Part shown: piece after piece, positions 46,355 through 57,564 of the stretch
Layout of the letters: every line of letters starts with the position of its first letter
How positions within the stretch are numbered: position 1 is the stretch's first letter
Assembly: GCA_025677825.1 (NCBI GenBank)
Contig: JAIXMO010000012.1
Location: 124,001 to 188,000, forward strand
Length of the DNA: 64,000 bases
Source: Helicostylum pulchrum
Lineage: Eukaryota > Mucoromycota > Mucoromycetes > Mucorales > Mucoraceae
Reading direction: 5' to 3'
The notes under the pieces: generated by a model
The model's database searches: none
What the model was told of the DNA's origin: nothing
What the model saw: the letters and a program-made list of their open reading frames with translations, nothing else
Translations under genes and position numbers: made by a program

Positions 46355-47120
46355 CTAAAAAAAAGAGTTAGAGAGTGATGAACAATGTTGCATAAAATTT
46401 GATTATGAAATATGACCTCCAAAGAAAAGATGTAGTAATAGTATGTACGAATAAATATTTTATTGAGAAGTATAAGTAATTTTCGGTCGGTACACCAAGA
46501 TATACCAACTAAAGATACATGAACCAGCTTTTCGCACTAGGTTTTTTTTATAACACCTCATTGAAATGAGATAAAAATATCTTCAAATACGGATGTGAAT
46601 AAAAACTGTACATAGTAGATACAGTACAAGCCAACTATCACACATACAACTTTTTTTAAAAAGAAACAACCCACTTGTTTCAACCTCATGCAATCATAAG
46701 TTTGAAGCCCAATTGACACTTTTTTCACTTGGAAAAATTAATTGGGGTTTATATCTACCTTGTACTTGACTATCGAATTCAATTATAACTAACAAATAAA
46801 GTAGTTTAAAAGGATATAAAGTTCCTGGGGGGATAAGATAAGATAAAAGAGATTACTTTTTAAAATAAACCAAAAAATAGAGCTTTATCTTGTACAAGTT
46901 TAAGGTCACCAGAATAACAGCTCCCTTTGACCGCCCCAATATCTGAGAGCGGTTGTGACTAAATAAAATAAAAAACCACAATACTATATGTTAAAGAGAC
47001 TAAAGACTTTTTGAAAAACATTTATTATTATTATTATTATTTAAAAAAAAAAAGTTACTAGTGCTTTGGCCTTTACAATAAGGAAACAAAAAAAGTTTCC
47101 CAAGTGAAAGTTTCCCAAGA

Positions 47121-48060
47121 CTAACCACGAGGAGGTACACTAGCTGGAGTCTCATCACGTTCATACATATACGTGAAAAAAATATATATACATGTATCTA
47201 AATATAAAAATAAACACATACATAAATATAAAAAAAAAGATGATGATGCCAAAAGATAAGCACCCACAACAACACAGCTACTTAATGATACTGTTTTCCT
47301 TAGAGAAGACTACCGAGACGGGAACCATCAATCCAACCTCCCTACGATATCCGCATGGTTGGTGTGCCATTACACGCAGGTTAAAAAGGGGACTGCACGA
47401 ACCGCTCGTAAACGAGGACGAGAGAGAAGGAGACAGAACCCACCAAGGTAGAATATACTCGCCAGAAATCAGAATCATCAAAAGTTGGTCATTGCTTTTA
47501 CAAACCCATTGACATTACTGGCAATATCCAACAAAAAGAACGAGTCAAATCACTAAAGTTTTTTTATCAGAAGACTGAATACCTCCAACTACGACCCTTT
47601 CGATATCCGCATGGTTGGTGTGCCATTACACGCAGGTTAAACTGCACAAACCGCTCGTAAACGAGGAGGGGAGAAGGAGACAAACAGCTCGTCAAAAACC
47701 ACTTTAGCAACCGTTATGTCCTGTTGCTTTCAAAAGCCAGTACAATTATAAATAGCAGTGTTTCAAAGGGAGGAGAAAGAAATTATATTCTAGAGAAGTA
47801 AAAAAAAAGGAATGGATCAGAATCAGTTTAGAAGCAAAATAAATAAAAATCCCATTTACCATTCTTTCCCGTCATATTAACAACGAATACAACAACTGGA
47901 ACACCAGTTCCAGCACAAGCGCCAGCACCAGCATTTACCGCAATAAATAGACATTATGATTAGGTTTAAATATTTATAAGTAAAGCAGTTTAAATCCTTA
48001 CCTTTTAATAAAAGGAACAATCACCACGATACAAAAGGATAGAGTATTTGTAAAAAGCAT
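47121..48060 (-). pseudogene. Possible small secreted-protein gene remnant
   Basis: At 48060 the minus strand encodes MLFTNTLSFCIVVIVPFIKR, a good signal peptide, followed by a GTAAGG donor. Later comes AGAGACAGTGVPVVVFVVNM (about 47940-47885), then GTAAAT. RDETPASVPPRG and a TAG end at 47121. A similar end, RDEPPRG with TAG, lies at minus 50345-50315. Acceptors are weak, so this may be a decayed gene. Confidence 0.25.
47337..47690 (+). repeat. Pair of direct repeats of about 85-100 bp
   Basis: CGATATCCGCATGGTTGGTG through ACACGCAGGTTAAA and CCGCTCGTAAACGAGGA occur at 47344-47430 and again at 47597-47670, roughly 250 bp apart. The second copy has lost a few bases around AAAGGGGACTGCACGA. Non-coding as far as can be seen. 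Confidence 0.8.
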
Positions 48061-49306
48061 CTTAAAGAGCATTATACTTATTAGTTCAGAAAACTAAAAA
48101 AACTTTTTTTTTTAGCTCATTGTACTCAGGGTTTGGTTCCTTACAGAAGAAAAAACCCCTTTAGATGCTTAATGTTTTAAAATGATTGACATTAAAGCTA
48201 GTAAAAGTGAAATGACAGGAAGTGAAGGTTAAAATAGGGTTTACTTGAATGTTTTTAGAAGTGTTTATGTAAAATTACATTTGTACCTGATAACATGCAT
48301 CTGTCAAATAAAGGGGATCATATTTGTGTCAAAAGAAGCATTTTGTAACACAATAAGCTACTACAATACCCGCCACCAAACTGAATGTCTAGTTTCAAAA
48401 TATCGCCATGAGCAACATTAGGCATATTAGGCAGTGTCTAGCAGTTGACTTTCAGAGAAAACAGCAATGTGTACTGTACATGTTGTAGAAATTAGAAGAC
48501 ATGAAGAGAAAAAAGGTTAAAAAAAAGATTAAAAAATGAAAAATCAGTAGCGGAGTCTTTTTTTTTTGTGCCTGCAAAAAATAATGCCCTGCCTGGATTT
48601 AATATCACAGCTTTTTTTTTTATTCCAACGTGAAGAAAATAATACGACTACAGTTAATTAAAAGGGGATAAAGAAAAGTAATTTAAGTTTTATAATCTGT
48701 AAACATAGTTTCCGCACTGACAATTCGGTATCATGGCAAGTTTGATCCGTATCTCTGCAGAAATCGACTGTCTAAAAAACAACGGGCCCAGTTACAAAAA
48801 AAATGTAAATCACTTTTTGTAAACAATTTAATCTTCAATCTTTTCCTTTGCAAACTAGACATGTTGGAGAGATGTAGAGACGTAGAATTTACTTTTCATC
48901 TTTATGTAAATTGATTGAGATGCTTAAACTAGATCTAGTTCAATAGATAAAATCTTACACTTTAATAAAGTTTATACTATAGTCGTGTACCTTTCCAGTT
49001 TTTCTTCTTGAATGTGGATATAGATAAGATGGCTTCAAAAACAACAGTTTGTACCCGTAATGTCAATGACTATACGATATTATTGAATTGCTACTACCTG
49101 TAATCATTATATTCATTGTTGTTAAATGAGATTGTGTGCGTGTTTTTTTTTCTTGGTTCTTAAGCGAAAAAAAAAACTGATTTCTACTGGAATCATACAT
49201 TTGGTTTATACGATTTTGTGTAAAACCATTATATTAAATATCCCATTTATAAATTAAAAGGACAGTTCGTGTAAAAAAGTACCAAATATATTAGTTTACC
49301 AGGAAC

Positions 49307-50300
49307 CAATCGAGACTTCCTTTTCGTGTGTATATCTGATATAAGAAAGCATATTTTTGTACGGAGATTCCTGGTATTCAATTGCAAAGCTTTCAATTTT
49401 GCGACAATTTAAAAAAGAGTACATTAAGCATTGGGTTATCACGCCAAATGTCAATTTTTAAAGAGTTGAGCTGGCTTTGTCAGGTAAATCCGGGTCCGCA
49501 TTATCAGGACCATGAAAATCGTTACCATTATCGTGCATAATTTACCACTACTATTGTATTGAAATACACAGTCTGGAGGATACACTTCATTTGGCTCTGC
49601 AAATTCGGCCTCACAATAAGTGCGTTGAGTTCCCCGGAACGCATTCAATAGCTTGAAATATTTTGTCATTTTGTTTTCTGCATTAGGGTGTACTTCATAC
49701 CTGTCAATTCGTTGAAAATAAATATATGCCTCTTGAATTCTACCTGCTTTTTCCATAAATCCTAACTCAAGCCTAATTCCAACACTGTCGATCCAAATAA
49801 AAAGGTTTCGGTCAGCAATCGTGGTATGTATGTCTACTAATTGAGTTGGGTCGTTTACACGATGAATTTAACGGATTTTAAAAAGCTAGAGTTTTACCTA
49901 TACAACTAATGGTGATAATAATAGCCAAGATAGTGATTTTGTCTTGCTTAAATTTACGAACGGGGAAGAACAATACTACTACCTAGATGAAGAGAAGAGA
50001 GAAAATGCTCAAGTAGAGTATGCCTGAAACCCTACTACCACCACTCTATGTCTTACTGTATTTTGCGATTCAGCTGTATCTTTTAATTTCAAGAGATCCT
50101 AGGTATCTCTTTTGTATGCATGTGTATTCATATTTTTGTGTATACTTTAATGACTACAATAGTACGGATGATACTTAACACTTGTAACTAAAAAAAAAAA
50201 AAAAAAGAAAGAAATAGCTTTACATATTATTACAGAAAAAGAAAAGGCTTTATTAAAATACTAAAGATATGATAAGAGATGCATTAGCCACTTTAGAAAA
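49307..50300. other. Intergenic with an isolated exon-like stretch
   Basis: On the minus strand 49791-49540 reads VGIRLELGFMEKAGRIQEAY, HPNAENKMTKYFKLLNAF and PPDCVFQYNSSG between an ATCGACAG acceptor and a GTAAAT donor. It looks like a fossil exon of unknown family. The rest is A/T-rich. Confidence 0.35.
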
Positions 50301-51554
50301 AAGTGTTTCCAGAACTAACCGCGAGGAGGTTCATCTCTGTGTAGTTCCATCTTTTTTTATAGTAAAAGAGAATCTTTTGGCAGCCTGAACTCATTGGGAC
50401 AAGGTACATCTGAACTCATTGGAACAGTGGCGTCAAAGAAACAAAAACCTAAGTGAACCACCGGACAGCCCGCTCTATTTGGTCACAACTAAAATACGAG
50501 GAACCCTATCTTATAGCTTCGCCAACCAGACAGAGACCAAAATGCGTTCACGGTCCAAATTATTTAGGGAAAATCACTCCCTAAAAGTTATGAAGCACTA
50601 GCATCGCCGAGTCATTCCGCCTGAGGCTTCAACCGTTGTCTCAGTAGTGGTTACGCACTACCTTTTGCACTAATCGTGGGATAGCAGTAACTGTTGAAAG
50701 CTACTGCATCGCGAACCTGTGTTGTTGCAGTGATGTTACCCGCTAATGCCCTCTAGTCGAACGTCGCTCCCCTTGTGACAGTTCACCGCTAGGTCCTTAC
50801 GTCGAGGTGTAAGCTTCCCTAGGTAAATCACCCTAATAGGAAGTCCTCTTCGAAGAGATTTATTAGCTCAAGCCCAAACTGTGTTGGCATATATTCGGTT
50901 ATACGGCAATCATGAATCACCATGTAAAGGGTATAACCTGAAATACTAGCAATAGACAAAGAGGGAAAAAAAGAAAACAAACAATTGAAAAAAAATTTTA
51001 TGCACTCTACAAGCCACATTGACTATTTTTCTTACTTGCTGCGTATTATTTGTTTACTGTTGCAAAGGCGTAGAAAAAAAGCAAAGGCTTATATAAAAAA
51101 TACGCATACTCTTCATATTGTATTCATGTAAACTGTCAAATTTTATTTTTTTAAAGGGAGATCCAACTGGCTTGGTTTCACAGTAATACAAAGTATTTCT
51201 GCTTGGATTAAAAAAATTAGATCTGTCCTCTTGGGCAGAGCTAATCTCTACCTGTCAATAGAAGAAACATATTTCTTTACTATTGAATCATGTTAATGAT
51301 TCAAAAGTATAAAACGAAGACTCCTAGTTTTGGGGTTAACGCTGCCCAACGTTCTGATACCTAACATGCTGTATTAAAGCAAAGTCATATAAACTATAAT
51401 CTACAGAACTAGAGTCAAACAGCATTAATTCAAAAATTAGATAATGCCTTAATATTTACCCTCTTAATGCGTTTCAAATGTGGCTGGATCTAGCGCAACA
51501 AAAATACTTTTTGACACGAAAAAAAAAACTTTCTTCTCCCCCTTATCAAACAAT
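50301..51554. other. Intergenic, with a GC-richer patch
   Basis: 50590-50830 is visibly richer in G and C and has few homopolymers, unlike its surroundings. It has no open frame of note and no rRNA or tRNA I can recognise. The remainder is A/T-rich. Confidence 0.4.
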
Positions 51555-53366
51555 ATGCGACAAAAAACAGATGATGTTAAAAGTAACGCGCCTATTCAAA
51601 ATAAGAAAAGAGGCAGGCCAAGAAAGAGAATCTATATTAAGCAAGAAACTGAAGACACTAAAGAATCTTTGAAATGCGCTTTGTATTCGCCAGTGAAAAC
51701 CGAAGCACCTTCTTTAGAGATTAGCAAGTATGAAAGTAGTAAGCGTTGAAAAGAGAATATATATAGAGAGAGGGAGAGAAATAATTTTTTATACGACCCG
51801 ATACTCACAAGATATATTTTTATATAAATAGCTTTATCGACGGGTGTAAAAACAAGACACTGTAGCATATGTAACATCACTTTTAAATATGTAAAAGGTT
51901 TTCTTGATCATGAACTTCACTCCCACAAAACTAAAGAGACCCCCATTATCGATCTCAAAAATCTTTGCTGTAATGTTTGCAATAGGCGATATATAGATGC
52001 TCAATCATATCGCAAGCATATAGCCGATCTAAGTAATATTCGTGTTCCACTTGTCAGATCAAAAGCAAAACCAAACCTGTCGAAAACACCTGATGCTAAC
52101 GATCCAAACAATTACTGTTTGTCATGTAACTTTATGTTCCAGGGGCGATACAACTACCATTCCCATTTGATTAAAATCCATCATATGTCGCATCTTAGAC
52201 CATCAAGACCATGCAATCCAAAAAATATGAAGCCAACAATTGATCTTTTAAGCTTGTATTGTGATGCTTGTATGAAAACGTATGATACCAAGAAATCTTA
52301 TGTACACCATTTAGTTACATTTCACGATATGATTTTACCAAAGGTCTACTCGGAACCGGGCAATTTTGATTCAACAAGTCTTTATTGTAAAGTATGTGAT
52401 ATATCGTATAGAAACAACTTTCAGTTTATTTCTCATTTACGAAGAATGCATCATACAACACTACCTTCTTGTCCTGATATAATACCAAGCATTAATGATA
52501 AGAATAATTATTATATTGCATGCGATATAACATTTTGTAATAGAAGTGCCTATTTACAGCATCTGTCTACCATTCATCTTGAGCAAAAGCCAGAACTTTA
52601 TCAAGGAATAGATTGTGATAGCCCTAGTAAGAAAGACATTAGGTTTGAGAAATATTGCGCTGATTGCCACAAAGTTTTTCTACTGAAACGTTTATATCAT
52701 ATTCATTTGGATAAAATTCATGGTATCAAGCCACTCAACTATTTGCCGACTGCCGATGATCCAGATGTTAACAATCCAAATAATCGTTGTACTTTATGCG
52801 ATAAAACATTTCAGAGAAAAGACGTATGCCGAAATCATATTATTAGGGTTCATAATATGACGATTACCAAGAGACCTTTTATAAATAGCAATACAACGCC
52901 TGTTGTGGACTTTCTAAAAAAGTATTGTAATGTTTGTAATAGAGTATATAAGACATTGGAGAGCTATCGAAATCATTTTTCTAAATATCACCATATAAAA
53001 ATTGGTGGAACTAAACCATTGCCAATTCGTATTAATTGTAATACGATACCCGCTATTATTGAATTAGACATCCGTTGCACAGCCTGTGACAAAACATACA
53101 CTAATAGATCAACATATAAATACCATTTGTATACGATTCATGGCATCACACTGCCTAGACTGAAACGTAAAGCACCGCAGATTAATCGCGATATTATTCC
53201 CGACATGAATGTTAAAAAGAACTATTGTGCCTCTTGCAATAAAACTTACTCGGGTAAAAGTGTTTTTATGCGTCACTTGGCAGCAATACATGATATGAGA
53301 GAAGAAAATATTAAACAAGAAGATCAAAATGAAAAGTTAAATATTCGATCTGTGCAAACAAACTAA
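51555..53366 (+). CDS. AT-hook and C2H2 zinc-finger array protein
   Basis: Two exons (51555-51738, 51832-53366) join to 572 residues. The N-terminus has an AT-hook-like KKRGRPRKR (residues 17-25), then acidic and Ser-rich sequence. Exon 2 carries eleven finger units of the form C-x2-C-x12-H-x4-H separated by unusually long linkers (about 25-35 residues), for example CDACMKTYDTKKSYVHHLVT, CTLCDKTFQRKDVCRNHIIR and CASCNKTYSGKSVFMRHLAA. Unit 2 (CNVCNRRYIDAQSYRKHIAD) lacks the last His, and unit 6 (YYIACDITFCNRSAYLQHL) lacks the first Cys. It is probably a nuclear DNA-binding protein. The start is the Met of MRQKTDDVKSN; an upstream in-frame GTG is not used. Confidence 0.75.
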
Positions 53367-53793
53367 GACTTTTGTTAGTATATCCTAGGCTGAAGAAAAA
53401 TATGTCGTTATAAATAAATTATGTAACTAAATTATTTGAAGGTTTCTCTTTACATTAATCCTTTTTTTTTTTTTTTTTTTCAGCGTAAGATTTATAGCAG
53501 CTTTAAAAATTTATTTAGACTCAAGTTTGAGAAGAATAAAATGGTTTTATTTAAAGAGGGATAATATAATATGAGAATAGAGGATAAAGAATATACGTGG
53601 TTATGAAGTTTTTATGTATGTACCACAGAATATAAGTATGTATTTTTTTTATGACGTTCTTGCAGTAAAATAAAGTGAACTGAATGATAATATGTATTTT
53701 AAAGATTTTTTGGTTGATTGAAACAAATCGGGAAAGGTTTTTGATTGAGACAAAATCTTGAGAAGAAAGATTTTTTTGATAAAATAAAACAAA

Positions 53794-54294
53794 TTACTTG
53801 CGTAATTGCATGGCCCTTCTTGGAGGCTTTGGTGGAGGGTTAGTGTTTTTGAATACAACTGTTAAATTATCGCCATCAATTAATCCCCAAGAGTCGTCCA
53901 AAGGTCTTTCTGGGGGGTATTTGCTTCCATATTCATCGATACATGTAGCTCTTGATAAGATGTTGGTGTCAAATGTATCCATGTATTCGTCAGAGGAAGA
54001 AGTGGTATTTTTGGGACTGACATAACTTGCTGCTGCAAAAGCTCCATAAATGAAAGTGCGTGTTACATTATCTGATATATTACTTGCCAATATCTTCATA
54101 CGCTCCTTTAATGATACAGGCGCCTTCAAGAGTCTCTCCATAGTGTCTATAACCACTGGTGGATTATAGTGAGATTTAAATCCTGAGTCGTTGGCATGGT
54201 GTGCATACTGGTGAGGGTCGTAACTATTGACATACATTTGATATTCCTTGAATGACTCCTTCAAGTTTTTAAAACAGTTGTACATATAGTCCAT
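53794..54294 (-). CDS. Small protein with C-terminal SH3-ligand motif, function unknown
   Basis: Single exon, 166 residues, starting MDYMYNCFKNLKESFKEYQM. The middle contains VIDTMERLLKAPVSLKERMK and ARTFIYGAFAAASYV-like sequence with a short hydrophobic patch. The last residues are NTNPPPKPPRRAMQLRK, where PPKPPR matches a class II PxxPxR SH3 ligand. The frame extends upstream for 74 more codons but that part is Phe-rich low complexity, so I prefer the internal Met. No family recognised. A link to the SH3 membrane protein at 5.3-6.7 kb is a guess. Confidence 0.6.
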   Translation of the reverse strand: MDYMYNCFKNLKESFKEYQMYVNSYDPHQYAHHANDSGFKSHYNPPVVIDTMERLLKAPVSLKERMKILASNISDNVTRTFIYGAFAAASYVSPKNTTSSSDEYMDTFDTNILSRATCIDEYGSKYPPERPLDDSWGLIDGDNLTVVFKNTNPPPKPPRRAMQLRK

Positions 54295-55727
54295 GATTAT
54301 ATAAAAAAAAAAGAGGAAATAAGTTGGTGCTTTAAAGAAGATGGTGTTTTTAAAAAAATTGGAGCTTATAAAAAAATTGCTATTTGCTATAAAGTTAAAG
54401 TAAAAGGTTATGAAGGTAGGTGATGATAAAAGAGGTGAAAATAATAAAAAGGGAGAAAAGGGTGATATCATAAGACTTTTTGACTGTTCTTTGCAAAAAA
54501 AGTTTAGCTCGACCACGTCTATTTCGCGGCATACACGTTTTTGTCAAAAGGTGAAACTGTAGGACAAAAGGCCCGTGTTTTGAAAAGCCTTATAAGGAGG
54601 CTCTTTTCTTTCATGCACACATTACAGCTGTCAAAGTATTATTAACATTTGAACAAGATATATCAGATGCACTGTACTTTTATTATTTATTTATTTTTCA
54701 CAAAAAAAAAAAAAAAAAGAGTAAGAAGAGCTTGAAGGGGAATCTTTTCATAATTGTATAGTTATATTTATAAGACTGTTGTTTTCGAACAATAGATTAA
54801 CCTATATGATTCTACTTTGTTAAATTTTTTAAAAAGATTCACTTGCTGATACACGCTCCATCAAGTCTAAATTTATTGTCTTTTCACTTTTTTTATTATT
54901 ATCCTCTATTAGTTTGATTAATTATCCCTAACAACATGGATCGATAAAATACACTTTTGAAGACAATAGGTTGAATAAATTTCTTATGCAATTATTTGAT
55001 CATTTTTATACACGCCTACAACTGGTTACTGACAACTTCTTTTAACACACCATAAATCTCGCTTCTAGTTGTGGATTCCACCCTTAAACCGAATAGTGGT
55101 ATTAAAGCGGGAGGGATATTCTGGAGAAAGTCACAATGCAGATCACGTTATGGATGATGTAAGTATTGCCGCGAGGATTTACGAGTTTCTCTTCTGATAT
55201 AAGAGGGTCATATAGTACTTTAATAAATAGATAAACCAACTTCAACATTGCGTACAAAAAGAGGTATCGCTTTTTATAAATGTACATTATGCCTGATGGA
55301 ACTTGTGTGCAAACTCAGGCACCCCATTGGGGGCCACTTTTATTATTCGGATATACAATTATCCCAAGAATAACATAAAGACATCACCTTTGGACAAGCA
55401 CCATTTATTATACAAAAATATATACACTCATAAAAAGGTCTATGACATCTTTTAGTGAGAGAAAAAAGAGGCTGAAAAAAAGTTGTCAACACTTTCGTAA
55501 TTATCATTGAAGAGATTGTTTTCCCCTTTTTTGATCAGCAAACATCTCCTGACATTCTGCCAGAGTTTTTTTAAATTTATTTCCCGCACCTTAACATTGT
55601 TGTTATTGTTGTATGTCATGAGACTCGGAACTGTTTCCTTCCGAGAGTGACTATAAATTTCCCCATCAATTTTTTCCTTTCTTTTTCTTTTTCTTTTTTC
55701 TTTTTTCTTCTTTTATTTATAACCAAA
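54295..55727. other. Intergenic, no gene seen
   Basis: About 1.4 kb of A/T-rich DNA containing promoters for the flanking genes; short frames only. Confidence 0.5.
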
Positions 55728-57080
55728 ATGAGAAGACAATATGCTTCCTCTGTTTATAGCCAAAAAAGTACAACTAGTGCAAAGAGTTCCAGATCCTTTC
55801 TTTCCTTGACAACTCCGATATGGCCGACAACGACGACGACGACAAACGATAGCGCGATCAACCAACCTGGAGTTTGGCAAAGTTTAAAGAGCTGGATGCC
55901 TACAACCAGCAATAACAAGAAAAAAAAAGATTCGGATTCAATTCTAACCACTCGTTCAACATCCTCTATGAATAAATTCAAGCAATTATTCATCAAGAAA
56001 AAAACAGGTACAGATAATATTTCTCCTAGATTAAGTTTTACTGCAACCGAAGAGGAAGAAGAAGAGGAGGTTGCTTCTACTTCAACTACATCCATTAATA
56101 ATAATAATTATAAAAAACCAAATGGTCCTGTTGGTATCTTGAGTAATAGAGGCTGTGATTCTGCTGAAGCCATTCTAGAACGCAAAAAAAGAAGATCCGA
56201 AAGAAGAGACTATATATTAAAGCTACAAAAGCATAATAGTTCCTTACAGCATCATCATAGAATCATCAATAAAGAATTACCGATCGAATCGTCTTCTTCC
56301 GATACATTACTTACCGATGATGATCACCTGACAACTTCATTAGTATTACCGTCAGTAAAAGTAGGTTTTGCAGGCCAAAATGACGACGACGACCAAGAAG
56401 AAGAATATAGTTGGACGAATCCAAGAATTATGTTTATTGAACCTAGTCCCGTCCCACGATTTCGTAATGTTGCTCCACCCCCACCACCATCTCCCGCTTA
56501 CCTAAACATACTTATTCAACCTCAAGACGACGAAGAAATGATCATCAAAAGCCCGTTAATGAATGAAGAAGAAGCTACGATCTTTACCACCACCAAGAAC
56601 TCATTTCTCCACATCTCTGATCACCCTCTCCACGAGCACCCACTCTACGACGACGATTCTATCCAAATCCAAGACAAACCGCCACGTCTCTACTTTAATT
56701 CACCTCTACGACGTGGTCAAACGCTGAAATTCTCTTTACAAAATGCGATACCGGATGATCACATCATTCTGTATAAATTTCTGACGAGTAATACAGTTCA
56801 CCAACAACCTGAAAGATATTTTGTACAACCTAGTGCAGGTAAAATGGTTTCAACAGATCAGTCTAATATCTTGTTGATTTTAAATCAGCCGCCGAACGAG
56901 TTTGTAAAGAAGGATAAGATCATGATTCGGTGGGCTGTCATTCAGAAGAATACTCGCATTGAGCAGTGGGTCAATAACTTGCAGAGCTCAACTAGAAGAA
57001 GGTGGATTGATATGTTGGATGAAGAGTGGCCGGATCAAGTGACAATACGAATGACTAGAATAAAAATTAGATTTGTATAA
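55728..57080 (+). CDS. MSP/VAP-like domain protein with long disordered N-terminus
   Basis: Single exon, 450 residues. The first 310 residues are low-complexity: Ser/Thr/Lys-rich, an EEEEEEE run near residue 110, basic ERKKRRSERR, an acidic DDDDQEEE and a Pro run. Residues about 319-420 form a major-sperm-protein fold: PPRLYFNSPLRRGQTLKFSL, NAIPDDHIILYKFLTSN, RYFVQPSAGKMVSTDQSNIL, LILNQPP and KIMIRWAVIQ. In VAP proteins this fold binds FFAT motifs at the ER. Here no tail anchor is visible, so the protein is likely soluble or recruited by partners. The start is the Met after the T-rich leader (ATG at 55728). Confidence 0.75.
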   Translation: MRRQYASSVYSQKSTTSAKSSRSFLSLTTPIWPTTTTTTNDSAINQPGVWQSLKSWMPTTSNNKKKKDSDSILTTRSTSSMNKFKQLFIKKKTGTDNISPRLSFTATEEEEEEEVASTSTTSINNNNYKKPNGPVGILSNRGCDSAEAILERKKRRSERRDYILKLQKHNSSLQHHHRIINKELPIESSSSDTLLTDDDHLTTSLVLPSVKVGFAGQNDDDDQEEEYSWTNPRIMFIEPSPVPRFRNVAPPPPPSPAYLNILIQPQDDEEMIIKSPLMNEEEATIFTTTKNSFLHISDHPLHEHPLYDDDSIQIQDKPPRLYFNSPLRRGQTLKFSLQNAIPDDHIILYKFLTSNTVHQQPERYFVQPSAGKMVSTDQSNILLILNQPPNEFVKKDKIMIRWAVIQKNTRIEQWVNNLQSSTRRRWIDMLDEEWPDQVTIRMTRIKIRFV

Positions 57081-57359
57081 GTTTTTTTTTTGGGAGTAAA
57101 TAAAAAGTAGTTTATTGGGTGTCCCTTTTTTTAGCGTGTATATCACACATACAATTTCAAGTCTCACTCAAGAAAAATCGCTATAAATCGTGTTACATCA
57201 GTACAGTTACTATACAAGATATGAGACCCGGCTTTTTATATTGTGTGTTTCATATATTACTGTTGTTAGTCAACAATGTATAGTAGCTTTACTTTGAATG
57301 TTAAGTCACTTTACAACTCAGTTGAAAAAACTTAAGCCTACGTCATCTTCTCGCGGACG

Positions 57360-57364
57360 CCAAT
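57360..57364 (+). promoter_or_regulatory. CCAAT box upstream of ATP1
   Basis: CCAAT lies 201 bp before the ATP1 start, preceded by TACGTCA about 20 bp upstream. HAP-complex control of respiration genes through CCAAT is known in fungi; its use here is inference. Confidence 0.3.
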
Positions 57365-57564
57365 TGTGAAAAAGTAAAAGTAAGGCGGCGTTTTTTTTGC
57401 AAAACCCATACAAGGGGACGAATTTTTTGTGTGTGCCTGAAGGGAGCAAAAAAAGTAGTCCATCCTGGCATTAGATTTTTATTATTTTTAATATTTATTT
57501 TTTTGGGCAATTATTATCTTTTTTTTTTTTTTTTCCCTCTTTTTTAAAAACCACCCCTCTCAAA

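Larger units (their letters stand above)
45996..49306 (-). mobile_element. 3.3-kb repeat unit with ends that recur fused at 20.4 kb
   Basis: The unit is bounded by GAAC at 45996-45999 and 49303-49306. About 330 bp inside the left boundary and 390 bp inside the right boundary reappear on the opposite strand at 20105-20830, joined tail to head through a single GTTC. The interior has no recognisable transposase or polymerase and includes a possible small secreted-protein remnant. I call it a mobile element only because the end arrangement resembles a circle junction or tandem array; terminal inverted repeats and LTRs were not seen. Confidence 0.4.
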
